Below, piece after piece: positions 1 to 12,562 of a stretch of 64,000 nucleotides of DNA. A program made the translations under genes and the position numbers. How positions within the stretch are numbered: position 1 is the stretch's first letter; each line of letters starts with the position of its first letter. Origin of the DNA: Gonium pectorale (lineage: Eukaryota; Chlorophyta; Chlorophyceae; Chlamydomonadales; Volvocaceae); the NCBI GenBank assembly GCA_001584585.1, contig LSYV01000006.1:2321544-2385543 (forward strand), written 5' to 3'. The notes under the pieces were generated by a model. That model had not been told where the DNA came from and searched no databases. It saw only the letters and a program-made list of their open reading frames with translations.

Positions 1-186
1 GCTCTTTTTCACGGTTGTAAGGCATGCAAAAGTCCTCCCGCGGCATAGTGTCACCCCATCCTGGCGTTTGTGCCGAAAATGGATTGGTTACGTCTCACCC
101 GGGCACGGCTAGTTGCTGCGGGTGCCGGTGACCGGACAACCTGCGACGGCTCTATGGTAACCGCCAGTCATGTCCACGCGCCGCAG

Positions 187-3100
187 GAGTACGAGTTCAA
201 GGTACAGGTGCCAGGGAAGAGCAGTAGCGATGCCCTGGTCACCATTGGCAAGGCCAGCATGGACATTGCAAAGTACTGCAGTGACCAGAACACGTCACAG
301 AACGCCATGCTACCCATCAGCTTCAAGGTGGGCGGCACGACCACTGGTTACCTCAAGATGGTGATCACGTCGGTTTTCCTGGGCGACAACGAGGACGGCA
401 TGACGGAGGTGTCCGGGATCACCGGCCTGACATCTGACCACGGATCGGTCCGCGAACAGGACCTGGAGGGTAAGGCCGCAGAAGGTGGAGGGGGCCTTGC
501 CAGCGGAGTCCGCATGTCAGCGTTATTGCAGTTGCAGGCTTCCTTCCGGCACGGATCACTCTACACTACAGCAGTCACGTGGACCACGTTGCAAAGTTGG
601 CATCTGCGCCGGGACTGGCTCTCGTAAACATGGCGTATTTACAAGGCTAGGCTTTTAAATATGTACCGAAGGGATTCTGTAATCATGCGCCACAGGTTTC
701 GGCGAAGAGGAACATGCGAAATATAGCAAGAGGACCAAGGCGAGGCGGGATGACGCTTCCGCGTCCTCGCCTGGCACATCGAGCCGCAGCAGCAAGCCAG
801 AGTCGCGCAGCGGCCGCCACAAGCCCTTGCCGCCCATGGCGGAGGAGGGGTCGGACATGGAGGATGACCCTGAGGCGTCTCCGCCGCCCAAACCGGTGGC
901 CAGGCGGAGGGAGCAGGAGGATGCGCTTGGTGGTGAGGAGAACCTCTTTGCTCGGAAGGTAAAGCCGACTGTCAAGAAGCCGCCGCCCAAGGTCTGGGAT
1001 GACGACGAAGACGTCTCGCCTCTTAACTCAGACATCTCTGTAAGTAGCCAAAACGGTGGATGGTCCGGCACACGGGCTAGGTCAAAAGAGCATGTCAGCA
1101 ACACGGTTTGTCGGTTTACTGTTTAACGTAGCAATTCGACGCCATGCAACGCAGTAAGGCCGCTCAGTTGTGTTTCTTTCTTCCTTAGCCGCTGTCGCTG
1201 GATTAGCTAGGCAGTGTCCAAACAATAGGCATTCGTCATGCCTAAATTTAAACAGCAAGGCGGTTGCGCTGCCGGAGCTCCCTATCGTGTGAGCACGCTT
1301 CCCAGGGCATCGTCGATGTCCCCTTCACGTGATCGTCATGCGCACCCTGGTCTTGTTTTCAGGACTCGGACCAGCCGACTCCCCCGCCCAAGTCCAAGAA
1401 TAAGGAGCGGGACGAGTCGTTGGACGACATGAAGAGCTCCCTGTTCGCCACCAGAAAGTCAGCGGCGACAGGAGCAGCGGCCTCGTCGTCGTCAGGCCCG
1501 ACTGCAGGCAAGGCCGCCGCAGCCGGCGCCAAAGGCAGCAAGGCTGCGGCGGTGCCCAAAGATGAGGACGGAGACTCGCTGCGGAGCGATCTCTTTACGG
1601 CAAAACCCAAGGCACCGAAGTCTCTGCCGCCTCCGACGGATGAAGATGACGAGGGCCTGCGCGACGACCTGTTCTCTGCCAAGCCCAAGGCAGGCAAGGC
1701 GGCACCGCCTCAGGCGGATGCGGACAAGGACTTGCTTCGCAGCGACCTCTTCACAGCCAAGGCAAAGTCGTCCAAAACAGCGCCAGCGTCGCCGGATGAA
1801 GATGAGGACAAGTTACGGAACGACTTGTTCTCGGCAAAGCCCAAAGTCACCTCGTCGGAGGCAAAGCCCGCTCACAAGAAGTCGGCTGGAGGGGCGCCGT
1901 TGCCGGCTGCTGCCGGCAAGGGGAGGCCGAAGTCTGCTGAGCCGGAGGGGAGCGACGACGACGACGGGTACGGGCCGTCAACGAGCTCTGCTGCCCCGCC
2001 ACTCCCCAAGTCCAAGTCGCGGACGCGGTCGGGTGAAGTGCCAGACACGGCTGTTGGCAAGGATGGCCCAAGCCGAGGCACCACCAGCAAGGTACGAGTG
2101 GGTTCCCACAGCAGAATGGCATGGCGCTGAAGCTCAGAGTTAAGCGGTTGCCTCTGATGTAAAGCGCATGTATGACACACGTGGACAGTGCGGGCTAGCG
2201 AAGATTATGGTGCGTCGTTAGGTTTGCCCTCACCTGCAAAAATGTGCTGTGCCGTGCGTACTGCGCTTCAGCCCAAACGCTATGCTCGATTCCATGCCCT
2301 GTCCCTGCTTCGCAACCTCAGGGCGGCTCGTCGACTCTGGAACTGGAGCAGCTACGGCAGCGGATAGCGCAGCTGGAAGTGGAGCTAGCCGATGAGCAGG
2401 CGGCCAAGGCGGACCTTAGCAAGAAGATGCAGAAGTATGTCGACAAGATTGCGGACCTGGAGGATCAGCTTGCGGAGGTAAAGCCGAACGCGGGGTGACG
2501 GAATGGGTTGGGTTGGATGGGAATCCCCCAAGCTCTTGCACCCACTTGCTAGCATCAGCACTGCACCACGTGACGTGCTTTAAGAAGCCACCCGCACGAT
2601 TGGAGATATGGAAGGTTCACCGCAAGTTGATTGGAGGCTCTGGCACAGGGCGACGTTGCGGAGCTGTACAACCAGATGAAAGATATGGAGAACAAGTACC
2701 AGGCAGATGTCAAAGAATTGATGGAGCGTCACCTTGCGGAGATTGCCGAAATGGAGGAGCAGCATCGGGCAGAGCTTGCCAGGGTCAAGGAGGAGGCCGC
2801 AAGCAGCGTTGAACGAGGCGCAAGGTGGGGCGAGTGAGTTGGAGGCCTGGTGATTATGTTTCCCAGCATCATGAAACCGCTGCTTATCTGAGTTTGGGTA
2901 ATCATGCGAGTGCCCCCGCTATGCAGTGCTAAGGACCTGCGACGACTTGAGGCTGAGCTTCGGGAGCAGGAGGCCGCTCTCAAGGCGCGCACAGCTGGGC
3001 TCGAAGCTGAGCAGGCTGCGGCAAATGCAGCACGCAAGGTGTGTAGTCAGCAGCAGCTTGGCGTTGTAGCCTTGGCTACCTGCGTCCCATCATGCGCTTT

Positions 3101-6100
3101 GTGTGCGTGTAGGCGGCCGAGGCCAAGCTGGCGGAGGCCAACAAGATGGTCGACGACAGCTTGCTGGTGGCCACGAAGAGCCAACAGGAGAACAAGGCCC
3201 TTCAAGAAGAGGTGTGGTGATTATCATTGCAGCTGCAGGCTGTTCGTTTCTATCTGCACATAGCCTGCCTGTCCTTACGTCACACGTTGTCATCAATAGT
3301 GCTGGCTTGTATTCCGAATCGCCAATCCGCTCCAGGTCGCTCGTCTCAAGCGACAGCTAGAGGATGCATCGATGTGGGACACCAGTGCGGCGGTGGCGGC
3401 TGCGACGGCGGCCAGTAAGGCCCAACGCAGCTCTGAGGAGGGCGAGGAGGTGGAAGAGCTGCGGGAGAAGGTTCAGGAACTTCAGGTGTGATCAACGTTC
3501 ACTGCACGCGTCAAGGAATGTTGAGCGCTCATTGTGGATGTCTTACTGCAGGAGGAGGTGGACCGGTTGCGGAAACTGGTAAGTGCGCTCAGGAGTCGTT
3601 ATATGTTCCGCTGTCTGCCCACTGCGGCGTTCAGGCGTCTGCGTAATGTGCACAAAACCTACGGCATGCCCAAAGCAGCATTAAGAAAGGACAGCCAGGA
3701 CTCTCAGCCAGCGAGTACATCAGCACTCTCACGGAAGAGGCTATACTCCAACCGAACATGGGAGATTGTTCTAGTTAGCAGTTTCAGGCCGGTTTTTGAT
3801 TTTAGATTGCAGCTATCCTTCGTGGCGTGACAGAATGACGCCGCTGCACAAGCGGCGGCGAGCATGCTGGAGGAGGTGCACTCACTACTTGGCGACACGC
3901 AAGCCCTTTCGAGCCTGCTGAGCCAGGTTGGTTGAAGGCCATGGGATGCTGGGAGGGCCAGGTTCATGCCATCGCCTGCTTTCGGGCACTACCCTTTGCA
4001 GGGAGGGGCGCGCCAAGGCAGTGAAGGACGTCAAGGATTGCCCTATCACAGAGCTCAGAGCTTATTGCCTCTGAAACCGTTACCCTTTCGCCCTGCATTC
4101 ATCGGAACAGGCAACTGGACCGCTGGAAGAACTTGCCGTCGGCGTGCGGTGCCTCTGCAACGCCTACACGCTAAAATCTATCGACCTGCAGGAGATGGAG
4201 GGGAGGTAAGGTTTCGCGCCGTGACCGTGGTTCAATCGTCAAGTGCTTGGTTTCGCTAACAATGACCGTCTTCTGTTTCCAAATGCCAACATGCCTTCTT
4301 GTTGCTCCTCGGCCCAGGTTGCGGGAGCTTCAGCAGGCTGCAGGTACTAGCGGCGCTGCCCAAAGGACGAAGCCCCATGAGCTGCTGTCGCGTGTGCAGC
4401 AGCTCACTGCCGAACGTGACGCGCTACTTGAGCAGGCGGAGATGTCACAGCAGGCAGCTCACGACCAGAGCGCTGCCCAGGAGCTAATTGCGAGCCTGCG
4501 ACAGCAAGTTGCGCAGCTGGTCGTTGAGAAGGAGGCGGTTGAGAATTTCAAAGTTGCAACAATTGCCGACCTGCGCCGTCAAAATGATGAGTTGCGGACC
4601 AGCCTGCGGTCTCTGTCGTCTCAAGCGTCACCAGCCCATGCCGCCCTTGCTGACGATGGACAGGGGCACAGCCTGCCTACCACGCCAGGCCATGCGCGCA
4701 CCTCCATGGCGGGCTTAGCGACTGCGCGCCTTGCTGTCGCCGCTGGCGGCGGTGAGGGCAACTGGCAGGAGTTCGAGGCGTTGATGTCGCAGCTCAAAGC
4801 AGACCGAGCTGGACTACGGCAGCGCGTTGAGCAGCTCAAGGCAGAGAAAGGGGCTCTCGAAAAGCAAGTCGACGAGCTGCGGGGTGCCGCGGCAGCTACA
4901 AACGTCCTCGCCAGCCTTGGGACGTTTCCCCGTACTCCTCGGTCGCATTTGCAGGACCTGGAGGCGGAAAACGCTCAGCTTCAGGCAGAGGTGGCGCGGC
5001 TCCGGGAGCAGGTTACTGAGCTGTCGGAGGCCGAGGCGGTGATCAAGGAGTGGTCCGACTATGCGGACGGTCTCCTAGCAGACAAAGCACGGCTCGAGGA
5101 GCAGCTGCAGCAGCGGGCGCTCCAGGATTGGGGGGCGGACGCTGCTGCGGCTATCTCAAGGGCGGAGAGTGCGGAGCTGCTGGCAGCAGCCGCAGATCGG
5201 AGGGCAGTTGCCGCGGAGGAGCGAGCGGAGTATGCAGAGCGGAGGGCTGGCGATGCTGAACAGAGAGCAGCTGGTGCGGAGGAGCGAGCGGAGAATGCCG
5301 AGCGTCGGGCAGACGACGCTGAACAGAGGGCAGCTGCTGCGGAAGAACGAGCAGAGCACGCTGAGCGCCAGGCTGGCGACGCTTTGCGTCGGGCGGAAGA
5401 GGCTGAGCGTATGGCCTTGGGCGCCAGCTGCACGGCTGACGAGGCAACGCAGAGGGCGCTGACCTCGGAGCGGCGGGCGGAAGCGGCCGAGCAGCGGGCT
5501 GCCGATGCCAATGAACAGCGTGAAGCTGCAGAGCACAGGGCAGTGAGTGCGGAACGACGGGCGCTGCAAGCAGAGCAGCGCGCGGAGCAGGAGAAACGCG
5601 CGATGCAGTTGCTGGAGCAGGAGCTGAGAAACGCGAACGTCAGGGCGCAGGAGGCTGAATGCGCGGCGCAGGGCGCTCAGCAGCGGGCGCTGACCGCGGA
5701 ACAAAAGGCCGCCGATGCAGAGCGCAGAGCCGCTGATGCGGAACAGCAAGCGGCCGCTTTGCCCGACCCATGGATGCATGCTCAGCCGTCTGCGCCACAA
5801 GCGGACAGCGCGGACGTCGTGGAGCTGCGCCATGAAATTGCGCGCTTGGAGGCGTCGCTCTCGGGACTCCGGACGCAGCTTGCAGAGACCCAATCTCACA
5901 GTGTCAGTGTGGCAGATGACTTGGCTCCTGGCTCCCCTGGGCCTGAGCTATATCCGCGTCCAGACCGGGCTGACCAGGGCACCGATGTCCAGGCGCATCC
6001 CCAGGAGGCCCAGCGCGGTTTTGAGTCTGACAGCTCGGATGCTTCTACCAGCGCTGATGCACGGCTGGAACCCATGCCACGTGGCTGGGACGTGGAGATT

Positions 6101-9100
6101 GAGCAGCTACGCGCCCGTAACGCTTCGCTGGAGGCTACGGTGGCAGGGCTGCAAGCCACACTTGTCGCCGTGTCCAACGAACCCGGCAGCAGCGGCGTTG
6201 CCCAGCACCGAACCTCGTATGATGAGCAACAGCAAGAGGAGTTGCGAGCTCAGCTTGCGCAAGCGCTGCAGGTATTATTCTTTGTGGTTGGCCTTCTGTT
6301 GCACGGGGTTTCTGTGCGTATCGTGGCTTCTTCTAAGGATGCATTTTCAGCAGATTCCGGTTGCTGCTGAAGGAGTGTTCTGAGCGCTTAGCCACGCCAT
6401 CCCCGTGCGCCATTTTCAGGCCAAGGCGGAGCTAGAGGGCGCGGTTGCTCTCCTCCGGTCGGAGCTGGAGCGCGTCCCCCTAGTAGGGCGGCCATCAGAA
6501 CCTGGCCTTGAATCCGATGACGGAGCGAGTACTGTCAGCGCGGACAGCAAAGCGACTGCTGCTGCCACTCTGGCCAATGAGGTTGCAGCCATGAAGGCAC
6601 AAGCTGCCACGCTCGTGGAGGAGGTCGCGCAGCTGCAAAATGACAGGACTATGCTGAGTGCCACAGTGGCGGGCTTGCGGACGGAAGTTTCACGGTTGCA
6701 GGTGTGTCTTAATTCATCGGTTTCTCCTTGTAAGACGCTTTTGCGTGCATCTTGAGTTCACCACGTGTCATGGATAAGTCTGGCTTGTGCTTAACGTGCC
6801 ATCCCTTACTCCTGAAACGCAGGAGGAGAAGGAGGATGCGGAACACACCATCAGTCGGCTGTCCGCCGAAATGGAGGAGGTTGCTGAGGCTCTCGACTCC
6901 GCAAACAGCGAGAACGAGCGCCTCTCGCTCGAAGTATTGGAGCTCCGAGAGCAGTTGGAGCAGCTTGAGCTCCGGCATGAAGGCGGCAGCGCTGCAGCAG
7001 CTAGCAGGCGCTCATCAGACAGCGGGTCCTCAGCCAGCAGCCATGGCAAAGCTGCCGTGGAGGAGGCGTTGCAAAGTGTGCAAGAAGCCCTCGCAGTCGC
7101 AGAGAGCCAGCTAGCGGCTGCGCGGGCTGAGGCGTGCTTGCTGGAACGCCAGTTGGCGGCCGGAAGCAGTGGTGGTGCTTCAGACGACAGCCCAATGTTC
7201 GGGGCTGGCGCGCAGGAGGACTTGGCGCCGTTGCTGAAGGCGTTGCGGGTGAGCTGTGAGCGTTGCGACAGCTTGGTGTCATCGTCGTGTTTCCAGTATC
7301 TTCTTCCAGTTCTTTGCGTTAAATACCTGCTTATCCTTCGCCCACAGGGGAAAATCGTCGAGTTGCAGAAGCAAAGTCGCTCGCAGCGGCGGTCCTCGTC
7401 CGACCGGGGTTCCTCCAACGCAATCAGGACGACGGCGCTAGTTGCGGAGGCGCAGCTCGCGAAGGCGACTGCTCGGATTGATGAGTTGGAGCAGATGCTC
7501 GAGGACGCGGAAATTGAGAATCAGCATTTGACGGAGCAGCTGGAGGAGTGCCTCACGGGTGGCCGCAAGGGGCCCGACAGCGTTGGCTCCGTTGCAGAGG
7601 AGTGCCAGTCCTCGTACGGTGGCTCCGCAGCTGCCGGGGCAACTGGCACCAGCACTGCGTACAGCTACGGCCACGCAAACACACTCACGCTGTCAGCGTT
7701 CGAGCAGCGCCTGGCAATGGCAGAAGGGCGGCGCGATGAGCTTGGCACAGCATTGGAGGAGACGACAGCAACCAACAGACGACTTGAAGCTCAGATCTTG
7801 GCTCTGCAGCAACAGCTTGAGGCCGCCCGGCGCGGCCAAGGTTGGGACGCACTTGCTGACTTCGATCGGCCGCTTACGAAGGTTGGCCAATGCGTGCGGA
7901 CTGGGGCTGCAGCTCATGCGTAGGTCTGCGGCTATGCATGCCTCAGAGCAGGGCTGGTCTTGATTCCATGCTGCACATGCCAGCAGCTCATCTTGCTATG
8001 CCAGCATGCATGCATGTGTACGGCATACCCTAATGTTTTGCCGCCGTCACCTGTGGCGCACAGCAACCACCCTAATAGTCCGTTACCGACGCCATCTGTT
8101 ACATAACTGCCTATCCTTTGCAATTGTGAGTGAGAGCGTTCAGAAGGAATAGGATAGACCATGCGAGGAGAGCATTGCCTTGAGTCAGCATGGCAGCTTC
8201 CTGTGTAAGCAAAACGAGCCCCATGTCGACGGCTCTGACGGGCTGCTGGTTTACCCGTCGCAGGTACGCTTTGGTTTGCCGGCGTCTGGCGAGCTGCCTG
8301 TAGCAGGAAGCAGCAAAGACAGCAAAACCAGGCCAATCGTCAGCAGCCAGATAACAAACTGCTGTCAGGACAGCAGCAGTTAAGAAAGAATGGCAGCCCC
8401 CACTCTTCACGTTTAGGCGCACGGGATACGGACTCTGCTGACGTGTGCGCTGAGATTGTTGCTGCTCATTTGCCACAGGTGCCATCGAAGGGCCGTGGCT
8501 CACGTGCAGCTTCGGACAGCGAAGAGAGCTACAAGGTACTTTTGTGTTGGTTGGGGTTTTTGAGAATCGGAAGCATGTCTAACCTAAGCTTTACGTTCTA
8601 TGCAGAAGCGGGCGGAGGAGCTGCAGGCCGCTAACCGAAAGCTGGAGACGGTTTGCGATGACCTTGAGGACAAAGCACGCATGGCGCAGGAGCGGGCAGA
8701 TGTACTTGAGGCGGAGCTTGAGGTGGGGATACCGCGCAAGCTTTGCTCAGCGGCAATGGGCTTGACCTTGGCAGTGCTGCGCTTGACACGGCTATGATGT
8801 CGAATATCCTCATTCATGTATGGGGCTCCGTATCTCATACCTTTATTGTCTCAAACCCCGAACAGAGAGCCAATGTGTGCATCCGCGGTTTAGAGGCGGC
8901 GGCTGCGTCTGCGACGGCCACAATGGAGGCACTGCAGCATCGGGTAAGTGGGGTAAAGTAAAACAGCGTCGCATATTGGAACCAGTCACTTGTCTCGCGT
9001 GCATGCCTCTGGGTCCGTCAACAATGTGGGCTTGCACGTCCGGTACCAGGACTAAGGATATCTGTTTGTTTTTTCTGCATGCCTATGTCCGGGAATTCCT

Positions 9101-10568
9101 CAATCCACAACCGCGCCCAACGCCGGTCTTGAGCCATACAGGCATGAGGTGTTTTAGCCGCCGGTGCAAAAAAGCAATTGACGCCACTTGCGTTTAACCA
9201 GGTTGCAGGTACAGGTAACGGCTGGCGGCAAGTCCGCTGGACCCAGATGCCAACGGAGAGCACGCTGCACGCACGTTGTCGGTGCAAGAGCTTGGGGGAT
9301 TTCCTGCTAGGCTTTGGGGACTCCCGTGCGCCCTTATCAGTGCTAATGTCAAATATGCAACCTGCACGTGCCTCACATCCGAAATTACAGATTGAGGAGG
9401 AGGCTGGAGGCGGGCAGCAGAGCAAAGAGCGCATGGCTGAGCTGGAGTCTCGCACGGCGCGGTTGTTGCGCGAAAAGGCTGTCCTCGAGGAGCAGCTTGC
9501 AGACGAGAGGGCTGCCCGCCAAGAGGTGAACATTTGGGTTCGCATGCAGAACTAAAACCTGTGATGTATGCGAATTCGGAGGCGGCCGTAGGCATGGCGT
9601 GTGCTCAGGCTAAGGCCTCTCGACGCTGATGCACATGTGTCCTATTCCGTCTATCCTCTTCGGCCTTGCAGCTGGAGGACACTCTCAAGGACAAGCTCGA
9701 CCGGGCCGGAGACGATGAGGCGGCTGAGACCGTTGCGGCCTTTGAGGTCAAGTACAACCGCCTGAAGGAGCGCTACAAGGTTGGTGGGGCAACGCATTGA
9801 CCGGTACTGTTTCAATCCATCCTGCCCGTCGAGCTCGCTTGCACGGATATATGGAGTAACGGGTGACGATATCCTGTCGGCGATTATAGCTCCTCCCGAT
9901 CATATACGCGCGCAGATGCTGGAGGAAAGCAGCCAAGAGGAGCTTGACGAGCTGCAAGACCAGCTGACGGAGGCCCAGTCTCATGCGGCAGACCTGCAGC
10001 GACAAGTCAAGCAGCTCCAAACGCAGCTGGCACAGTAAGTCACTTTTGCGACAACCCTTCATATCCTGCGCCATCCAATGATAAGCATCTGTGAACCAAC
10101 TGGCCTGAATGGGACCCTACAACATGTGCCCGCACGTGCTCATTGCAAAGAAAATTCTATTGCCGCCTGCCCTCTGTCTGCATACCATAGCGTGTGGCGT
10201 CAGCGTTAGGTGGCGGTTTTCGGTTATCGTGTTTTTTTTTCGTGCTAAGTACCGGTACCTCGTGTGGCGTCCACAGGAATCGTTCGGCGGCCATGTCGAC
10301 GGGCACTTCGGGCGCCTCCGCCGAGGAGGTGCGCACACTCCGCGCCGAAAACGAGAAGCTTGTGCAGCAGCTGGTGGCCAAGACGATGGAGCTGGCGGAA
10401 CAGAACGAGGCAGAGATTACGCTAAAACGCGAGCTGGCACGGCTGCGTGAGGTCAACATGAAGTTGGCGCAGAAAGCCACGACACTCGAGGCGCAGGCGG
10501 CGGTCGCGCAGGCCGCCAACAGCACCACCAAACCGGACGCTAAGGACGCAAAGAAGGGCAAGAAATAG
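187..10568 (+). CDS. Giant NT-C2 / coiled-coil protein (5' end outside window)
   Basis: Partial gene; the model gives about 2161 residues from 23 exons: 187-469, 696-1039, 1363-2091, 2322-2477, 2649-2833, 2927-3038, 3113-3211, 3336-3485, 3552-3578, 3834-3926, 4111-4205, 4318-6271, 6420-6701, 6823-7248, 7348-7881, 8153-8263 (weak), 8479-8535, 8606-8722, 8866-8943, 9391-9525, 9672-9779, 9916-10034, 10277-10568. All phases close. The first visible exon matches the middle and end of an NT-C2 domain (EYEFKVQV, IGKASMDIAKY, LPISFKVGG, YLKMVITSV); the first strands must lie upstream. Next come a Ser/acidic linker, four 26-residue repeats with LRxDLF, and about 1500 residues of coiled coil. The C-terminus is lysine-rich (KKGKK). 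Plant NT-C2 coiled-coil proteins (myosin-heavy-chain-related) are membrane or cytoskeleton-linked scaffolds; that role is inferred here. Exon 3552-3578 encodes only nine residues. The donor of exon 5 (2824 or 2833) and exon 16 are the least certain parts. Confidence 0.8.
1579..1851 (+). repeat. Four 78-bp coding repeats with LRxDLF core
   Basis: Units begin at 1579, 1657, 1735 and 1813, an exact 78-bp (26-residue) spacing. Each carries Leu-Arg-x-(D/N)-Leu-Phe-(T/S)-Ala-Lys followed by a Lys/Pro-rich stretch and an acidic DED-type tail. A related ENLFARK motif occurs just upstream (exon 696-1039) and SSLFATRK at about 1435. They lie between the NT-C2 domain and the coiled coil and look like arrayed short linear motifs. 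Confidence 0.85.
5150..5770 (+). repeat. Alanine/glutamate heptad repeats, partly of 21-residue period
   Basis: Within the long exon 4318-6271 the coiled coil becomes a near-regular array of AExRAxxAEQRA heptads. The clearest part has a 21-residue (63-bp) super-period between about 5200 and 5400. The DNA repeats are diverged, so the array is old or under selection for a stiff rod. Confidence 0.75.
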
Positions 10569-10638
10569 AATTTTGATTGATAATGGTGGCAGTCAATAGG
10601 CAATGCCAGCATTTACGGGTTGGGCACGGATTCAGCAT

Positions 10639-10643
10639 TTACA
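10639..10643 (-). terminator. Candidate poly(A) signal of mago nashi
   Basis: TTACA on the + strand is TGTAA on the - strand. It is the only copy between the mago stop (11131) and the NT-C2 stop, giving a 3' UTR near 490 bases. It faces the NT-C2 signal 18 bases away. Confidence 0.5.
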
Positions 10644-10660
10644 TAACGGGTCCGAATTAA

Positions 10661-10665
10661 TGTAA
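10661..10665 (+). terminator. TGTAA poly(A) signal of the NT-C2 gene
   Basis: TGTAA, the usual volvocine polyadenylation signal, lies 92 bases after the TAG at 10566-10568. Confidence 0.7.
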
Positions 10666-11130
10666 GGCACTAGAACAGCGCACAATGTACGGTATTTTCC
10701 CATGCCCATCGCCAAGCATGGTTACGCAGGCATCATCATTGCCATCCAACATGATGTAGGCCATTGAATCCATCCGGACATAGATCCACAATAGCTACAC
10801 CTAGTGACTTCGTCTAGCCGGACGTATCATTTTAGCGTTCAATTCATCCTAGGCTGGTTGCGGTCATGTCAAACCGGGTTGCAATTGAAATCTGGTTATG
10901 GTCCCTATGTAAACCCTGCGTCTCCCTGATGTTCCAAGCTTTCCAATCTTGCATAGTTACGCCAGACATGGGTCAGCAAGGTGGCGTTCATTCGGGGTGC
11001 CCGGATGCCGTACGGTGCGCATCGAGTTGATTGCTGCTCCTTTTGACAACCATGCCCATGACGCAACGACCAAGCAACCCCGACGCCAGCAACTGCACAT
11101 GCGCCCCCCAACGCCAGGGGCGTATTTCCG
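10666..11130. other. Tail-to-tail interval, no gene seen
   Basis: This AT-richer stretch lies between the convergent NT-C2 and mago genes. It most likely holds the mago 3' UTR. Open frames here are short and unlike any family I know. Confidence 0.6.
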
Positions 11131-12161
11131 CTACTTCTGGATGGGCTGGATCTTGAAGTGCGCCGATATGAGAGAGAACACGAGGCACTTCAAGTCCTGC
11201 ACCAGGTAGTAGAAGATGCGCAGGCCATCCGGGTCCTTGCTGTTCTGCACTTGTAGTACGGACCCGAGCTTCGTGCAAGTGAACGAGATGTGCTGCCCGC
11301 CCAGGATGACCTCCAGCTCCTGTCTCCCCACGCGATCCGGCGCGGGCCAGTTGTTGTCGTCTTCCTTGAGAATCTGCAGGGCAGAGAATTACAGTTATAA
11401 ATACAGACGTAGACCACGCCGCACCAAGAGTATAGGCCCGACCAAGAGTGTGGAATTTCCGAGATCCCGTCTCACGAGCTGGCACAGGCGAGACGTCCCA
11501 GTGAACAGCGCCCGTGTTACGCGGTTTGGACTGGTACTTGCAGACTCAACAACGCACCGAGTCTGCCCGGCCCGCGACCCAGCCCACCTCGCTGTCCTCC
11601 ACAATCCGCTTCAGCTCCTGGATTACCGCCTGGCTCACGTAAGCCTCCCTGTACGAGGACAGGCCGCGCAAGGTTGGGTGCATGACACAGTAGCAGGCTC
11701 AGAGAATGTCAAGGCTGCACCACTCATAATGTTCCATTTCAACACATGATGTTGCCCATGGTTACGGGTTCTTTGACCACCGCCATACCCATTTCCGCCC
11801 ACCCGTCGTTTCCCGCCTCCGGCACAACACCGTAACCCCTTGGCCGCACGGCAGCCGCTCCGAACGATTGACAAGCTGCACGACATAAGGTCCGCGTCCC
11901 CGACGTCTCCCCTGTCGGCAGGCACCCACCTGGTAATGATCTCGTCGTTCTTGTAGTTCGAGTTGTTAGCGTATCGGAGCTGCGCGGATATTATTGAAAA
12001 CATATTCAGGCCGCTGGATTAGGGCAAACAGCCGTAGAACCAACGCGAACGGCCTGGCGCCCGCTCACCCGGCCGTCCTTATTGAACTCGAACTCTAGGA
12101 ACTCGTGCCCGAACTTCCCCCGGTGCCCTACATAGTACCGGAGATAGAAGTCGTCTCCCAT
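11131..12161 (-). CDS. MAGO: Mago nashi, exon junction complex core subunit
   Basis: Four exons (minus strand order): 12069-12161, 11930-11979, 11588-11648, 11131-11373, giving 148 residues, the normal family length. The start [20 protein letters not shown] is the conserved Mago N-terminus, followed by [40 protein letters not shown] and the C-terminal [16 protein letters not shown]. Mago forms a heterodimer with Y14 and clamps eIF4A-III on spliced mRNA about 20-24 bases upstream of exon junctions, acting in mRNA localisation, export and quality control. All introns have GT-AG ends. It is divergent from the formyltransferase gene (401 bases between ATGs) and convergent with the NT-C2 gene. Nothing looks broken. 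Confidence 0.97.
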
Positions 12162-12562
12162 TGCGGCTCGTGAAAGAAGCGTAAAGGCTGTTCGATGGGC
12201 GCAGTCAACGCCGATAACACTCGGGCTATCTTGTTTCAGTGCACTCGCTGATGCCACTGTGGGGCTGTGCAGGTCGGAAGGGCGGGTCGCGCGAAATACG
12301 CGTACGGTACGGTGCTTTTGTAGGAACCCCATGCCAATCGTCTTGTCAACACTTACACATCCACGAACACTGTAAATGCTCTTGGCTTGGCCATAGGACT
12401 GTTGGGCTGCCCCCTCTTCATCCCCACGCCTCCTCTGTGGCATCGCTGCTTTTGGCGTGCTGGAGGAGACGGCAGCGAGGCAGGGGTCGCGGGGGGAGTC
12501 GGAGATCACCTACACTTCGCCACGGCCAGTTTCGGTAGGCCCTTCGGGCGTGGCGGGCCAGT
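12162..12562. promoter_or_regulatory. Divergent promoter interval mago / FMT
   Basis: These 401 bases separate the two start codons and must contain both promoters and 5' UTRs, unless upstream non-coding exons exist. No clear TATA box was found. A TAG at 12536-12538 closes the FMT frame, so FMT cannot start further upstream without an intron. Confidence 0.5.

Noticed and set aside
5059..5899. Ser/Ala- and Leu/Arg-rich open frames on the - strand inside the coiled-coil exon
   Set aside because: Shadow frames of the heptad repeats; composition is exactly the complement of the Ala/Glu/Arg codons.
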